Shown: in pieces, positions 37,865 to 46,438 of the stretch
Layout: the number at the start of each line of letters is the position of its first letter
How positions within the stretch are numbered: position 1 is the first letter of the stretch
Origin: Helicobacter sp. 11-8110
GTDB lineage: Bacteria > Campylobacterota > Campylobacteria > Campylobacterales > Helicobacteraceae
Length of the DNA stretch: 64,000 nucleotides
Direction of reading: 5' to 3'
Assembly (NCBI RefSeq): GCF_003288905.1
Contig: NZ_NHYL01000002.1
Location: forward strand, 1 to 64,000
Position numbers and translations under genes: made by a program
Notes under the pieces: generated by a model
Told to the model about the DNA's origin: nothing
Database searches by the model: none
What the model saw: only the letters and a program-made list of their open reading frames with translations

Positions 37865-37876
37865 CTAAATAAAAGT

Positions 37877-37951
37877 GGCTCCTTCATCTAGCGGTTAGGA
37901 TACCACCCTTTCACGGTGGCTACAGGGGTTCGAGTCCCCTAGGAGTCACCA
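37877..37951 (+). tRNA. tRNA-Glu (TTC)
   Basis: Acceptor GGCTCCT pairs with AGGAGTC (one G-U pair); anticodon stem CCACC/GGTGG with loop CTTTCAC, anticodon TTC; T-loop GGTTCGAGTCC; CCA encoded. Twelve bases after tRNA-Lys. Confidence 0.96.
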
Positions 37952-37975
37952 CTTTTATTTCTATTTTTTTATAAT

Positions 37976-38051
37976 GGTCGCTTAGCTCAGTTGGTAGAGC
38001 GCCACCCTTACAAGGTGGATGTCACAAGTTCGAGTCTTGTAGCGACCACCA
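37976..38051 (+). tRNA. tRNA-Val (TAC)
   Basis: Acceptor GGTCGCT pairs with AGCGACC; anticodon stem CCACC/GGTGG with loop CTTACAA, anticodon TAC; T-loop AGTTCGAGTCT; CCA encoded. Confidence 0.96.
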
Positions 38052-38058
38052 CTTTTTT

Positions 38059-38135
38059 GGAGCGGTAGTTCAGTTGGTTAGAATACCTGCCTGTCACGCA
38101 GGGGGTCGCGGGTTCGAGCCCCGTCCGCTCCGCCA
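38059..38135 (+). tRNA. tRNA-Asp (GTC)
   Basis: Acceptor GGAGCGG pairs with CCGCTCC; anticodon stem CCTGC/GCAGG with loop CTGTCAC, anticodon GTC; discriminator G; CCA encoded. Last of the cluster. Confidence 0.96.
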
Positions 38136-38253
38136 TCATTTATTAGCAAAATCTCCAAATAGTTAAAACTTTAATCATTACTTTAACCAGTCTTTTTGAT
38201 AATCTACATTTTACTTACAAATTATATTCTTTTATAAACTTTAAAACCTTATT

Positions 38254-38262
38254 TGTTATAAT
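38254..38262 (+). promoter_or_regulatory. Extended -10 of the DUF4149 gene
   Basis: TGTTATAAT, 43 bases before the ATG of the next gene. Confidence 0.5.
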
Positions 38263-38305
38263 ACAAGACTTAAGACTTAAAATTCGCCAAATACTAAGGA
38301 ATCCT

Positions 38306-38803
38306 ATGTTAAAAACCAAAATTTATGCTTCATTTTCAGCGCTGTATTTATTGTTTATTGCTTTAAGCATTGGTCTTATTCTTGCGAGTGCCTTTAGTGC
38401 TTCTGTGGTTTTCCGTGGGGCTAGTTTGGCAGAGGGATTAGATATTACCTTATTTCAATCTGGAATCTTAATGACACAAATCTTTATTAAAGTTAATTTT
38501 CTACTCAATATCCTTGCCTTGCTTATTCTTATTTATGAGTTAATTACTCTTCAAACCACACGCCAAAAATTTATCCCCTTACTTGGCTTTATCAATGCAA
38601 TCTTAATTCTCTTATTTACTCTATATTACACACCCTACATTATAGAAGCTCAAACAATAGGAGAAAGTGCCATTGAAACCCTAGAATTTAACCAAATGCA
38701 CCAACAATCTGAATTAGTCTTTAAAACCCTACTTATCACGCTAATTTTATTATTTTTTACTCGATTCTTTGGAATTTTTAATAGCGTTTGCAAAGGTAAA
38801 TAA
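38306..38803 (+). CDS. DUF4149 membrane protein
   Basis: 165 residues with four predicted transmembrane helices (about 7-33, 55-82, 90-108, 138-156). The first helix pair and the segment FSASVVFRGASLAEGLDI fit DUF4149 (TMEM205-like) proteins, common in Helicobacter and of unknown function. ATG after AAGGAATCCT. It is convergent with addB and overlaps it by 26 bases. Confidence 0.6.
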   Translation: MLKTKIYASFSALYLLFIALSIGLILASAFSASVVFRGASLAEGLDITLFQSGILMTQIFIKVNFLLNILALLILIYELITLQTTRQKFIPLLGFINAILILLFTLYYTPYIIEAQTIGESAIETLEFNQMHQQSELVFKTLLITLILLFFTRFFGIFNSVCKGK

Positions 38804-41009
38804 ACTCACAAAAATTGCAAGGTGCTCTTTTCTCACAAAGCTCATAAGAAAATTCCTTTTGAAGTCCCTTAAGCTCCTCTAGTCTTTCTATGAGTTTTTG
38901 TGTTTTTTCTTGTAAAATTTCCTCTTCTTTAATGCTTGCTTCATAAATATCATAAAACCCAGCCCTAACTTCATTACAAGATTCTTGAAGTGCTAGAGCA
39001 TATAAAATAAGCTGAAAGTCCTTTAAAGTGTCAATACTTCTTTGCAAACCAACCTTAAGATTCTTTTTGTATTTATAATCCAAAACAAAAACCTCTTTTC
39101 CCCTTTTATCAATTCTATCAATCCTTCCCCTAAAGGGAATCCCACAGACTTCTAATGAAAATTCTTTTTCAAATTCAATTGGAAACCAACCTTCCTCCAA
39201 ATGCTTTTTTTCAGCATAGAAAAATTTCTGCAAATATTTCTTGGCAACCTCTAGCTCAAAATATTCTCTTTTATTCTCATAAACTTGCAAATTCTCATAA
39301 GTCTCTTGCTCCAATCTTTTAAAATCCCTATGACTAGCAAAATTAGCATATGCCATTTGCAAAGCTTTATGGATTTGAGTTCCAGCATTAAAATCCTTTG
39401 GCTCCCTATAGCCCAAAACATAGCGATAATAATACTTTCTTTTGCAAGTCAATAAACACTCTAACTTTGTTGCGCTCATCACTCCAAAATTCAAAGGTGC
39501 GATGATTTCCTTTTCTTTATAGCTTAGCAATTCTCCACTTAAAAAATATTCACCATATTTCCTAGAAGTTTTTTTAATTAAAGCGTTTTTGAAAATCTTT
39601 TCCTCTAACAAAAAACGCGAAGGCTCTTCTTCCTCATTTTTAACAAACATTACACTAACTTCTTTGGAATGAGCAAAAAGCTTTGCATAATAATATTTTT
39701 GTAAATTTTCCCTATCTTTTCTTGTGGGAAGCCCAACTTTTTGACGAATTATTGAATTAAGAAAAATATCTTTTTGGCTCACTTTTGGGACATTGCTTTG
39801 ATTGAATTCTGGTAAAATCACATAAGAAAAATTAATCCCCCTTGTCTCCAAAATTCCCACAACACTAATCCTTCCCCCGCCAACATCATCGATTGTTTCT
39901 TTGCTTAATAGCGTAAAAAAGGCATAAATTTTATCTCTAGTCTGCAAAGAATCTAAAAACTTCAATCCAAATGAAAAATACTCCAATCTTTGCAAAATTA
40001 TCTTTTTAGCCTCTTTATCCTCCCAAGTATGCTCTGGCATTTCTATAATGAATTGTTCAAATTCTTCAAAATTTTGCGTAGATTCTGCTAAACTTTGAAG
40101 TTGCTTAAAAAAACTTGTTTCTTGCAACTTTTTACCCATTGCAAAATTAAAATTCCTTGCCTTATCAAAGAGTTGTAAATATTTGATAAATTCCTCATTG
40201 GGCAAAACAACACAAATCTCCTCTGGTGAAACCCCATTCTCAAGCCATAAGTCAATTTGAGTAAAAATCCCACCCACTTCAGAAATCTTACTATCAAACT
40301 CCAAAAGCTTAAGGTTATTGGGAATCTCCACTTTAGCTTCAAAGCTTAAAATCTCTAACTTTTGTTTCTCTATTTTTAGTGTAAATTTACCATTCTCCAA
40401 GGTTATTCCAAAAAGCTTTTGGTAATACTCAATATTAAAAGGATTAATAAAAACCTTTAAAAAAATTGGCTTTTGAAAGGAGATCTCTTGAAAAATACGC
40501 ATTTCAAAATGACTTAAAAACCCTTCCAAATACACTTCAATGCTTTCATAAATCCCCAAAATTTCAAAAGTAATCTTATAATCTTCTAAAAAATATTGAT
40601 CAAAGAAATGATTCTCTGCAAGCTTTTTACTATAAAGCTCAAAGATTCTTTTTAAAACCTGCAAGTAGTCATCATAGAATGCATAAACATCAAGTTTTTC
40701 TAGCATTTCTAATCGCACACATCCAGCGCACAATTCTTCATAAAATTTAAAAAAGAAATCTGAATTATTTAAAAATTGAGAGAAATTTTTAGCAAACTCG
40801 CTAAATTCTTTAGAGTTTGATTCTTGGATAGATTGATAAAGATAAATATGACGCAAAAATGCAGGAATTTTGCGTTTCCCCTCCACTCTTAAGACAAATT
40901 CCAAAAACTCACCAATACTCTGTGCATCAGGCAAAAATGAAGCTAAATAATCCCTTTCAAAAAATGCCTTGATTGCGCGCGTGTTTGAGAATAAATAGAG
41001 TTTTGCCAC
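38778..41009 (-). CDS. addB: AddB-type helicase-nuclease subunit, PD-(D/E)XK with Fe-S cluster
   Basis: 743 residues. The C-terminal quarter is a RecB-type nuclease: GTQIHKAL, GRIDRIDKRGKEVFVLDYKYKK with the D...DxK active site, and a final C-x2-C-x5-C (Cys731, 734, 740) that with an upstream Cys (LECLLTC) forms the AddB 4Fe-4S staple. The N-terminal part is an inactivated helicase-like region without a clear Walker A. With AddA it resects double-strand breaks. No addA is in the window. tkt-addB order is the same as H. pylori HP1088-HP1089; the gap to tkt is 2 bases. Confidence 0.85.
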   Translation of the reverse strand: MAKLYLFSNTRAIKAFFERDYLASFLPDAQSIGEFLEFVLRVEGKRKIPAFLRHIYLYQSIQESNSKEFSEFAKNFSQFLNNSDFFFKFYEELCAGCVRLEMLEKLDVYAFYDDYLQVLKRIFELYSKKLAENHFFDQYFLEDYKITFEILGIYESIEVYLEGFLSHFEMRIFQEISFQKPIFLKVFINPFNIEYYQKLFGITLENGKFTLKIEKQKLEILSFEAKVEIPNNLKLLEFDSKISEVGGIFTQIDLWLENGVSPEEICVVLPNEEFIKYLQLFDKARNFNFAMGKKLQETSFFKQLQSLAESTQNFEEFEQFIIEMPEHTWEDKEAKKIILQRLEYFSFGLKFLDSLQTRDKIYAFFTLLSKETIDDVGGGRISVVGILETRGINFSYVILPEFNQSNVPKVSQKDIFLNSIIRQKVGLPTRKDRENLQKYYYAKLFAHSKEVSVMFVKNEEEEPSRFLLEEKIFKNALIKKTSRKYGEYFLSGELLSYKEKEIIAPLNFGVMSATKLECLLTCKRKYYYRYVLGYREPKDFNAGTQIHKALQMAYANFASHRDFKRLEQETYENLQVYENKREYFELEVAKKYLQKFFYAEKKHLEEGWFPIEFEKEFSLEVCGIPFRGRIDRIDKRGKEVFVLDYKYKKNLKVGLQRSIDTLKDFQLILYALALQESCNEVRAGFYDIYEASIKEEEILQEKTQKLIERLEELKGLQKEFSYELCEKRAPCNFCEFIYLCKRY

Positions 41010-41011
41010 TT

Positions 41012-42931
41012 TTAGAGATTTTCTTTAGCGATTTTTACAATATTCTCTACACTAAAGCCAAAATGCTCAAACAAAATCTCGCCCTTACCACTTGCACCAA
41101 AACCTTGCATTCCAACCACCACATCAGCTAGTGCATACCACTCCAAACCACGACTTGCTTCAATGGCAATCACTTTACCTTTCAATAAAGAATCGCGATA
41201 GGTTTTCTCTTGTTGCATTAATAAATCATAGCTTGGCACACTCACAACTCGTGTTGCCACGCCTTGTGATTCCAACTCTTTAGCACTTCTTAAAGCAAGC
41301 TCCACTTCACTCCCTGTTGCTAACAATGTGATTTGTGGCTCTTTGCTTGATTCTTGTTTTACATAAGCGCCCTTTTTTACCTGATCTTTTGCAACCTCTC
41401 CAAAAATAGGAAGATTCTGGCGACTAAGCACAAAAGCACAAGGTCCCTCAATTTCTAAAGCAACTTGCCAACAGGCAATATTTTCATTTGCATCACTTGG
41501 ACGGAAAACACTTAAATTTGGCATCGCCCTAAAATGGCTAATTTGCTCGATAGGCTGATGAGTTGCCCCATCTTCTCCCACACCAATGCTATCATGTGTC
41601 CAGATATAAAACACTTTACTTTTCATCAACGAAGCTACGCGCACACTTGGGGAAAGATAGTCACTAAAGACAAAAAAAGTAGCACAAAAAGGCAAGAATA
41701 AACCATAATTAGCTAACGCATTACTAATAGCTCCCATAGCGTGTTCGCGGATTCCAAAATGGAAATTTCTCCCCTTTGGAAAATCTCCCATTCCCTTTAA
41801 TTCTGTGTTATTAGAAGGTGCTAAATCTGCACTTCCGCCGATAAATCCGGGCAGCGCATTTGCAATAGCATTAAGAATCTCTCCATTACTTGCACGCGTT
41901 GCTACACTTTTAGTCTCATCAAATTTAGGGTATGCAATCTTAGAAAAATCCGGATTTAACATCGCTTCTAATAGGGATTTCTTATCGCTTTTTGCCAAGG
42001 TTTCTTCCCACTCTTTATTGGCTAATTCTCCCAATTCTTGTGTGTTTTTAAATCGGATTCTTGCGCTATCAGAGACAAAAAATTTCATCTTAGAATCAAA
42101 GCCCAAAGCTTTTTTTGATTCTTCAATCTCACTCTCTCCAAGTGGAGAACCATGAGATTTATGAGAACCACTTAAACGAATAGAGCCTTTTGCGATTATA
42201 GTTTTAGCAATAATCAAAACAGGTTTTTTAGAATCTTTAGCCCTACTAAGTGCTGAATCAATTTGCATAAAATCATGCCCATCAATCTCTAAAACCTCCC
42301 AACCCTGAGCCTCAAAGCGTAATTTAATATTCTCACTAAAAGCAACAGCGCAATCACCCTCAATGGTAATATTATTTGAATCGTAAATTACAATAAGATT
42401 ATCCAAATTATGATGCCCAGCAAGCGAACAAGATTCATAGGAGATTCCTTCTTCTAAATCCCCATCGCCACACAAACAATAAACCTTATGAGAGATTAAA
42501 TCACCAAGCATATTTTGAGCAAGTTTTCCTGCCATAGCAAATCCTACTGCATTAGCAATACCTTGCCCCAAAGGACCTGTAGTTATTTCAATACCGGGAG
42601 TGTGTTTGTATTCGGGATGTCCTGGTGTTTTAGAGCCAAAACTTCTAAAGGCTTTTAAATCTTCCAAACTTACATCAAAACCCCATAAATGCAATAAACT
42701 ATACACAAGCGCACTTGCATGTCCGCCACTAAAAACCAATCTATCGCGATTAATCCATTGTGGATTTTTAGGATTAAGGCGCAAATGATACCCTAAAACC
42801 ACTGCAATATCAGCTAATCCCATCGGCGCACCAGGGTGTCCGCTATTAGCTATTTGCACCATATCAGCACACAAAAACCGCAAAGAATCAGCCATTAATT
42901 GATATTCTTTTAATTCACTTTGATTTAACAT
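41012..42931 (-). CDS. tkt: Transketolase
   Basis: Thiamine diphosphate enzyme of the non-oxidative pentose phosphate pathway. 639 residues: catalytic His in SGGHASALVYSLLH, TPP motif GDGDLEEGISYES, HKSHGSPLG, IREHAMGAISN and DSIGVGEDGATHQPIE are all present. AddB follows immediately on the same strand. Confidence 0.96.
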   Translation of the reverse strand: MLNQSELKEYQLMADSLRFLCADMVQIANSGHPGAPMGLADIAVVLGYHLRLNPKNPQWINRDRLVFSGGHASALVYSLLHLWGFDVSLEDLKAFRSFGSKTPGHPEYKHTPGIEITTGPLGQGIANAVGFAMAGKLAQNMLGDLISHKVYCLCGDGDLEEGISYESCSLAGHHNLDNLIVIYDSNNITIEGDCAVAFSENIKLRFEAQGWEVLEIDGHDFMQIDSALSRAKDSKKPVLIIAKTIIAKGSIRLSGSHKSHGSPLGESEIEESKKALGFDSKMKFFVSDSARIRFKNTQELGELANKEWEETLAKSDKKSLLEAMLNPDFSKIAYPKFDETKSVATRASNGEILNAIANALPGFIGGSADLAPSNNTELKGMGDFPKGRNFHFGIREHAMGAISNALANYGLFLPFCATFFVFSDYLSPSVRVASLMKSKVFYIWTHDSIGVGEDGATHQPIEQISHFRAMPNLSVFRPSDANENIACWQVALEIEGPCAFVLSRQNLPIFGEVAKDQVKKGAYVKQESSKEPQITLLATGSEVELALRSAKELESQGVATRVVSVPSYDLLMQQEKTYRDSLLKGKVIAIEASRGLEWYALADVVVGMQGFGASGKGEILFEHFGFSVENIVKIAKENL

Positions 42932-42940
42932 TTTTATCCC

Positions 42941-43525
42941 TTACATTTCTAAAAATTGAATGATTGCCTTACAAACTTTGCAGTTGAATAAAGCTTTTTC
43001 TTTTTGAATCTTATTATGCAATGTCAAGGGCACAAGGTGAATCTTCCCCTTACATTGACAGGTGTATTTAATTTTTTTCTCTTCATATTCCGCTTCATTG
43101 GATGACTTTTTAGGCATTGAAGATGTAATTTGACAAACACTTCGACGGAATTTTTCAATTTGCATATCTTCTCGAATAATGTGTTCTAAAAGCCATTTTT
43201 TAGCAATTACGGCTAATTTTTCTTTTAAATCATCCACATTGCGAATCTGCATAACAGAGTTTGTCATATCTCGTATAATTTCACGATGTTTTTCTCTATG
43301 TTGCTCTAAGCGAGGATAACAAATAGATTCCATATAATCTTCTTCATCTCTAAAATGTTCCTGCGTATAATTTAATAATTCCTTTAAAATTGTAACTATT
43401 TCTTCTTTTGTGGCTTTTTTATTAATCAATGCATACGCTCTACCGGCAATATCAAAAAGATGCTTGTGCTGCTCATCAATGGCATCATTATGAACACTTA
43501 ATTCTTTGCTCCAAGATGGTAGCAT
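42941..43525 (-). CDS. Bacteriohemerythrin with C-terminal Cys-rich extension
   Basis: 194 residues. The first 130 form a hemerythrin four-helix bundle that binds O2 at a di-iron site: ligands in HNDAIDEQHKHLF (His12), the HFRDEEDYM helix (His, Glu), EQHREKH and WLLEHIIREDM. A 60-residue extension carries C-x-C and C-x2-C (YTCQCKG; FNCKVCKA), which could form a zinc or Fe-S knuckle; most bacteriohemerythrins end at the bundle. ATG with AGGAGG upstream. It is divergent from katA and lies 9 bases before tkt, possibly in an oxygen-related context. Confidence 0.85.
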   Translation of the reverse strand: MLPSWSKELSVHNDAIDEQHKHLFDIAGRAYALINKKATKEEIVTILKELLNYTQEHFRDEEDYMESICYPRLEQHREKHREIIRDMTNSVMQIRNVDDLKEKLAVIAKKWLLEHIIREDMQIEKFRRSVCQITSSMPKKSSNEAEYEEKKIKYTCQCKGKIHLVPLTLHNKIQKEKALFNCKVCKAIIQFLEM

Positions 43526-43655
43526 TAGTCCTCCTCTTTCCTAACTTATTTATTTTGACTACCTCACTAAAAACCCTGAAAACATTAAATATTATATACT
43601 TTAAAAACAAAAAGGAAACTAAAAACTGCTTAAAAAAATATTTTTGATACTTTAA

Positions 43656-43682
43656 ATTAAATAATAAATTTTATTATTTAAT
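43656..43682. promoter_or_regulatory. 27-bp palindrome, candidate PerR/Fur-type operator
   Basis: ATTAAATAATAAA (43656-43668), one central base, then its exact reverse complement (43670-43682). The centre reads TAATAAA-T-TTTATTA, the 7-1-7 layout of Fur/PerR-family boxes. It lies 70 bases before katA. Campylobacter katA is controlled by PerR (known); control here is inferred. AT-richness raises the chance of a fortuitous palindrome. Confidence 0.5.
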
Positions 43683-43751
43683 ATTATTTTTATTTTATAT
43701 AAGATATTATTTCCTTGTTAATAAATTTTATTTAAAGGATAGGTAATCTTT

Positions 43752-45176
43752 ATGAAAAAACTTACAAATGACTTTGGAAATATAGTAGCAGACAATCAAA
43801 ATTCACTTTCTGCTGGACCAAAAGGACCTTTACTATTACAAGACTATATCCTACTTGAAAAACTTGCTCATCAAAATAGAGAAAGGATACCTGAAAGAGT
43901 AGTGCATGCCAAGGGAAGCGGTGCTTATGGAGAATTAAAAATCACAGCTGATATTTCACAATTTACTAAGGCTAAAGTTTTGCAAAAAGGAGAAGTTACT
44001 CCACTTTTCTTGAGATTTTCAACTGTAGCTGGAGAATCCGGTGCAGCTGATGCAGAAAGAGATGTAAGAGGTTTTGCAATTAAGTTTTACACCAAAGAAG
44101 GCAATTGGGATTTAGTTGGAAACAACACACCAACTTTCTTTATAAGAGATGCTTACAAATTCCCTGATTTTATCCACACCCAAAAAAGAGATCCAAGAAC
44201 AAATTTAAGAAACGCAAATGCAGCCTGGGATTTTTGGACATTATGTCCTGAAGCCTTACACCAAATTACAATTTTAATGAGTGATAGGGGAATTCCAGCA
44301 AGTTATCGACATATGCACGGATTTGGAAGCCATACTTATAGTCTCATCAACGATAAAGGAGAAAGGTTTTGGGTAAAATTCCATTTTAAAACTCAACAAG
44401 GCATTAAAAATTTAACCAACAAAGAAGCTGAAGAAATTATTGCCAAAGATAGAGAATCTCACCAAAGAGATTTATACAATAGTATCGAAAAAGGGGATTT
44501 CCCTAAATGGACATTCCAAGTGCAGATTTTGCCTGAAAATGAAGTGGATAAATTAGGATTCAATCCCTTTGATTTGACAAAAGTATGGCCCCATAGCATC
44601 GTGCCTTTGATGGATATTGGAGAAATGATTCTTAATAAAAATCCACAAAATTACTTTAACGAAGTAGAACAAGCCGCCTTTAGCCCAAGCAATATCGTGC
44701 CTGGAATTGGCTTTAGTCCTGATAAAATGCTCCAAGGTAGAATCTTTAGCTATCCTGATGCGCACCGATATAGAGTAGGAACTAACTATCATCTATTGCC
44801 TATTAATAGAGCAAGAAGTGAGGTTAATACCTATAATGTTGCTGGGGCTATGAATTTTGATGAGTATAAAAACAAATCAGCTTACTATGAACCAAATAGC
44901 TATGATGATAGCCCAAAAGAAGATAAAAATTATTTGGAACCAGATTTGAATTTAGAAGCTGCAGCACAACGATATGCGCCATTGGATAATGATTTTTACA
45001 CCCAACCAAAAGCCTTATTTGACATAATGAATGATTCTCAAAAAGAACAACTCTTTAATAATATTGCCTCATCAATGGAAGGTGTTGAACAAAAAATCAT
45101 AGACAAAGCTCTAATGCATTTTGAAAAAATTAGCAAAGAATATGCAGAGGGTGTTAAAAAAGCATTGAGTAAATAA
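43752..45176 (+). CDS. katA: Catalase (monofunctional haem catalase)
   Basis: Breaks H2O2 to water and oxygen. 474 residues, small-subunit clade. Catalytic His52 in [12 protein letters not shown], Asn in VGNNTPTFF, proximal haem Tyr in [14 protein letters not shown]. No signal peptide is visible. ATG after AAAGGATAGG. A perfect palindrome follows the stop, and an ankyrin gene comes next. Confidence 0.97.
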   Translation: MKKLTNDFGNIVADNQNSLSAGPKGPLLLQDYILLEKLAHQNRERIPERVVHAKGSGAYGELKITADISQFTKAKVLQKGEVTPLFLRFSTVAGESGAADAERDVRGFAIKFYTKEGNWDLVGNNTPTFFIRDAYKFPDFIHTQKRDPRTNLRNANAAWDFWTLCPEALHQITILMSDRGIPASYRHMHGFGSHTYSLINDKGERFWVKFHFKTQQGIKNLTNKEAEEIIAKDRESHQRDLYNSIEKGDFPKWTFQVQILPENEVDKLGFNPFDLTKVWPHSIVPLMDIGEMILNKNPQNYFNEVEQAAFSPSNIVPGIGFSPDKMLQGRIFSYPDAHRYRVGTNYHLLPINRARSEVNTYNVAGAMNFDEYKNKSAYYEPNSYDDSPKEDKNYLEPDLNLEAAAQRYAPLDNDFYTQPKALFDIMNDSQKEQLFNNIASSMEGVEQKIIDKALMHFEKISKEYAEGVKKALSK

Positions 45177-45177
45177 C

Positions 45178-45205
45178 TTTTAGAGTGAGAATTCTCACTC
45201 TAAAA
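45178..45205 (+). terminator. 28-bp perfect palindrome after katA
   Basis: TTTTAGAGTGAGAA is followed directly by its reverse complement, starting two bases past the katA stop. On RNA it folds with only the central AAUU unpaired. It is probably a leaky terminator or a 3'-end stabiliser between katA and the ankyrin gene; the U run after it is short. Confidence 0.55.
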
Positions 45206-45260
45206 TCATAGCTATTAAAAATCAATTTTTTAGATTGACTAATAGATAAACAAGGATAAA

Positions 45261-45731
45261 ATGATGAATGAAATTTCTTTAGAAGAAGAAAAGCGATTTG
45301 GAGAGCTTTGCAATATGGCTTTTAATTTTGCTAGAAATAATGAATTTGAAAATCTAAGGATTATGATAGAAGCTGGATTAAATGTTAATCTAAAAACACA
45401 TAGAGGTGATACTCTACTTATGTTAGCAGCTTATAATAATTCTTTAGAAACCGCTAAAATGTTGCTTGAAAAAGGCGCCAAAGTGGATGAAAAAAATGAT
45501 AGAGGACAAACCCCATTAGCTGGAGTTTGCTTTAAAGGATATCTGGATATGGCAAAATTATTAGTAAGCAATGGTGCAAATATTGATGAAAATAATGGCT
45601 TAGGAATGACTCCTTTTTCTTTTGCTATTATGTTTGGGCGTAAAGATGTCGCAAGATATCTTATGATACACTCCAAGCAAAGCCTCTTTAAAAAAATAAG
45701 TTTTTTAATTTTAAATCTTTTAAAAAAATAA
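45261..45731 (+). CDS. Ankyrin-repeat protein next to catalase (Cj1386-like)
   Basis: 156 residues with three to four ankyrin repeats (ENLRIMIEAGLNVNLKTHRGD; DTLLMLAAYNNSLETAKMLLEKGAKVDEK; GQTPLAGVCFKGYLDMAKLLVSNGANIDE). No signal peptide. The same size and place relative to katA as Cj1386 of C. jejuni, reported to help haem reach catalase; that role here is inferred. ATG with AAGGATAAA upstream. Confidence 0.8.
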   Translation: MMNEISLEEEKRFGELCNMAFNFARNNEFENLRIMIEAGLNVNLKTHRGDTLLMLAAYNNSLETAKMLLEKGAKVDEKNDRGQTPLAGVCFKGYLDMAKLLVSNGANIDENNGLGMTPFSFAIMFGRKDVARYLMIHSKQSLFKKISFLILNLLKK

Positions 45732-45736
45732 TCATT

Positions 45737-46438
45737 TTATTCTCTTCTTGACTTTAGAAATTCATAATATATAAGATTAAGTTTTTCTATACTTGCTTGC
45801 AATTCTTCAGAATGAGGAATTTGCGATTCTAATAATTCTAAGCGTTTTTGCAAATAATTAAAAAGTTGAAATTGAATATCTGGAATCTTATTTAAATCAT
45901 TACTTTTACCCTTTACTACAACCTTTGCAGGAATCCCAACGGCTGTAGAATTTGGTGGCACAGAAGTAATCACGACAGAATTTGCTCCAATTTTAGAATT
46001 TGCTCCAATAGTAATATTACCCAGCACTTTAGCACCTGCTCCAATAACCACATTATCTTCTATCGTTGGGTGGCGTTTAGTTTTTTCTAAACTAACTCCG
46101 CCCAAACTCACACCTTGATAAATCGTTACCTCATTCCCCACTTCTGCTGTCTCTCCAATCACCACTCCAATTCCATGATCAATAAAAACTCTATGCCCAA
46201 TTTTACAAGCAGGATGAATATCAATATTGGTAATCCATTGTGTAAAGCCCATCAAGATTCTAGCTAGAATCTTAAAGCCCTTTAAATGCAATTTATGAGC
46301 AAGTCGATAATGCACCAACGCAATTAATCCAGGGTAGTTAAAGAACAATTCAATTTTAGAATTAATCGCGGGGTCTTTTTCTAAAATAACACGAAAATCT
46401 TCTTTGATAGTCCCAAAAAGGCTTGTAGAATATTTCAA
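45737..46438 (-). CDS. cysE: Serine O-acetyltransferase
   Basis: Makes O-acetylserine for cysteine synthesis. 233 residues; N-terminal helices, then the left-handed beta-helix with IHPACKIGHRVFIDHGIGVVIGETAEVG and GVSLGGVSLEKTKRHPTI. Overlaps the speA stop by 4 bases, so it is co-transcribed downstream of speA. Confidence 0.95.
   Translation of the reverse strand: MKYSTSLFGTIKEDFRVILEKDPAINSKIELFFNYPGLIALVHYRLAHKLHLKGFKILARILMGFTQWITNIDIHPACKIGHRVFIDHGIGVVIGETAEVGNEVTIYQGVSLGGVSLEKTKRHPTIEDNVVIGAGAKVLGNITIGANSKIGANSVVITSVPPNSTAVGIPAKVVVKGKSNDLNKIPDIQFQLFNYLQKRLELLESQIPHSEELQASIEKLNLIYYEFLKSRRE

Noticed and set aside
37742-38135. tRNA cluster as an integration site for a mobile element
   Set aside because: No integrase, no partial tRNA repeat and no foreign genes flank the cluster; neighbours are core genes.
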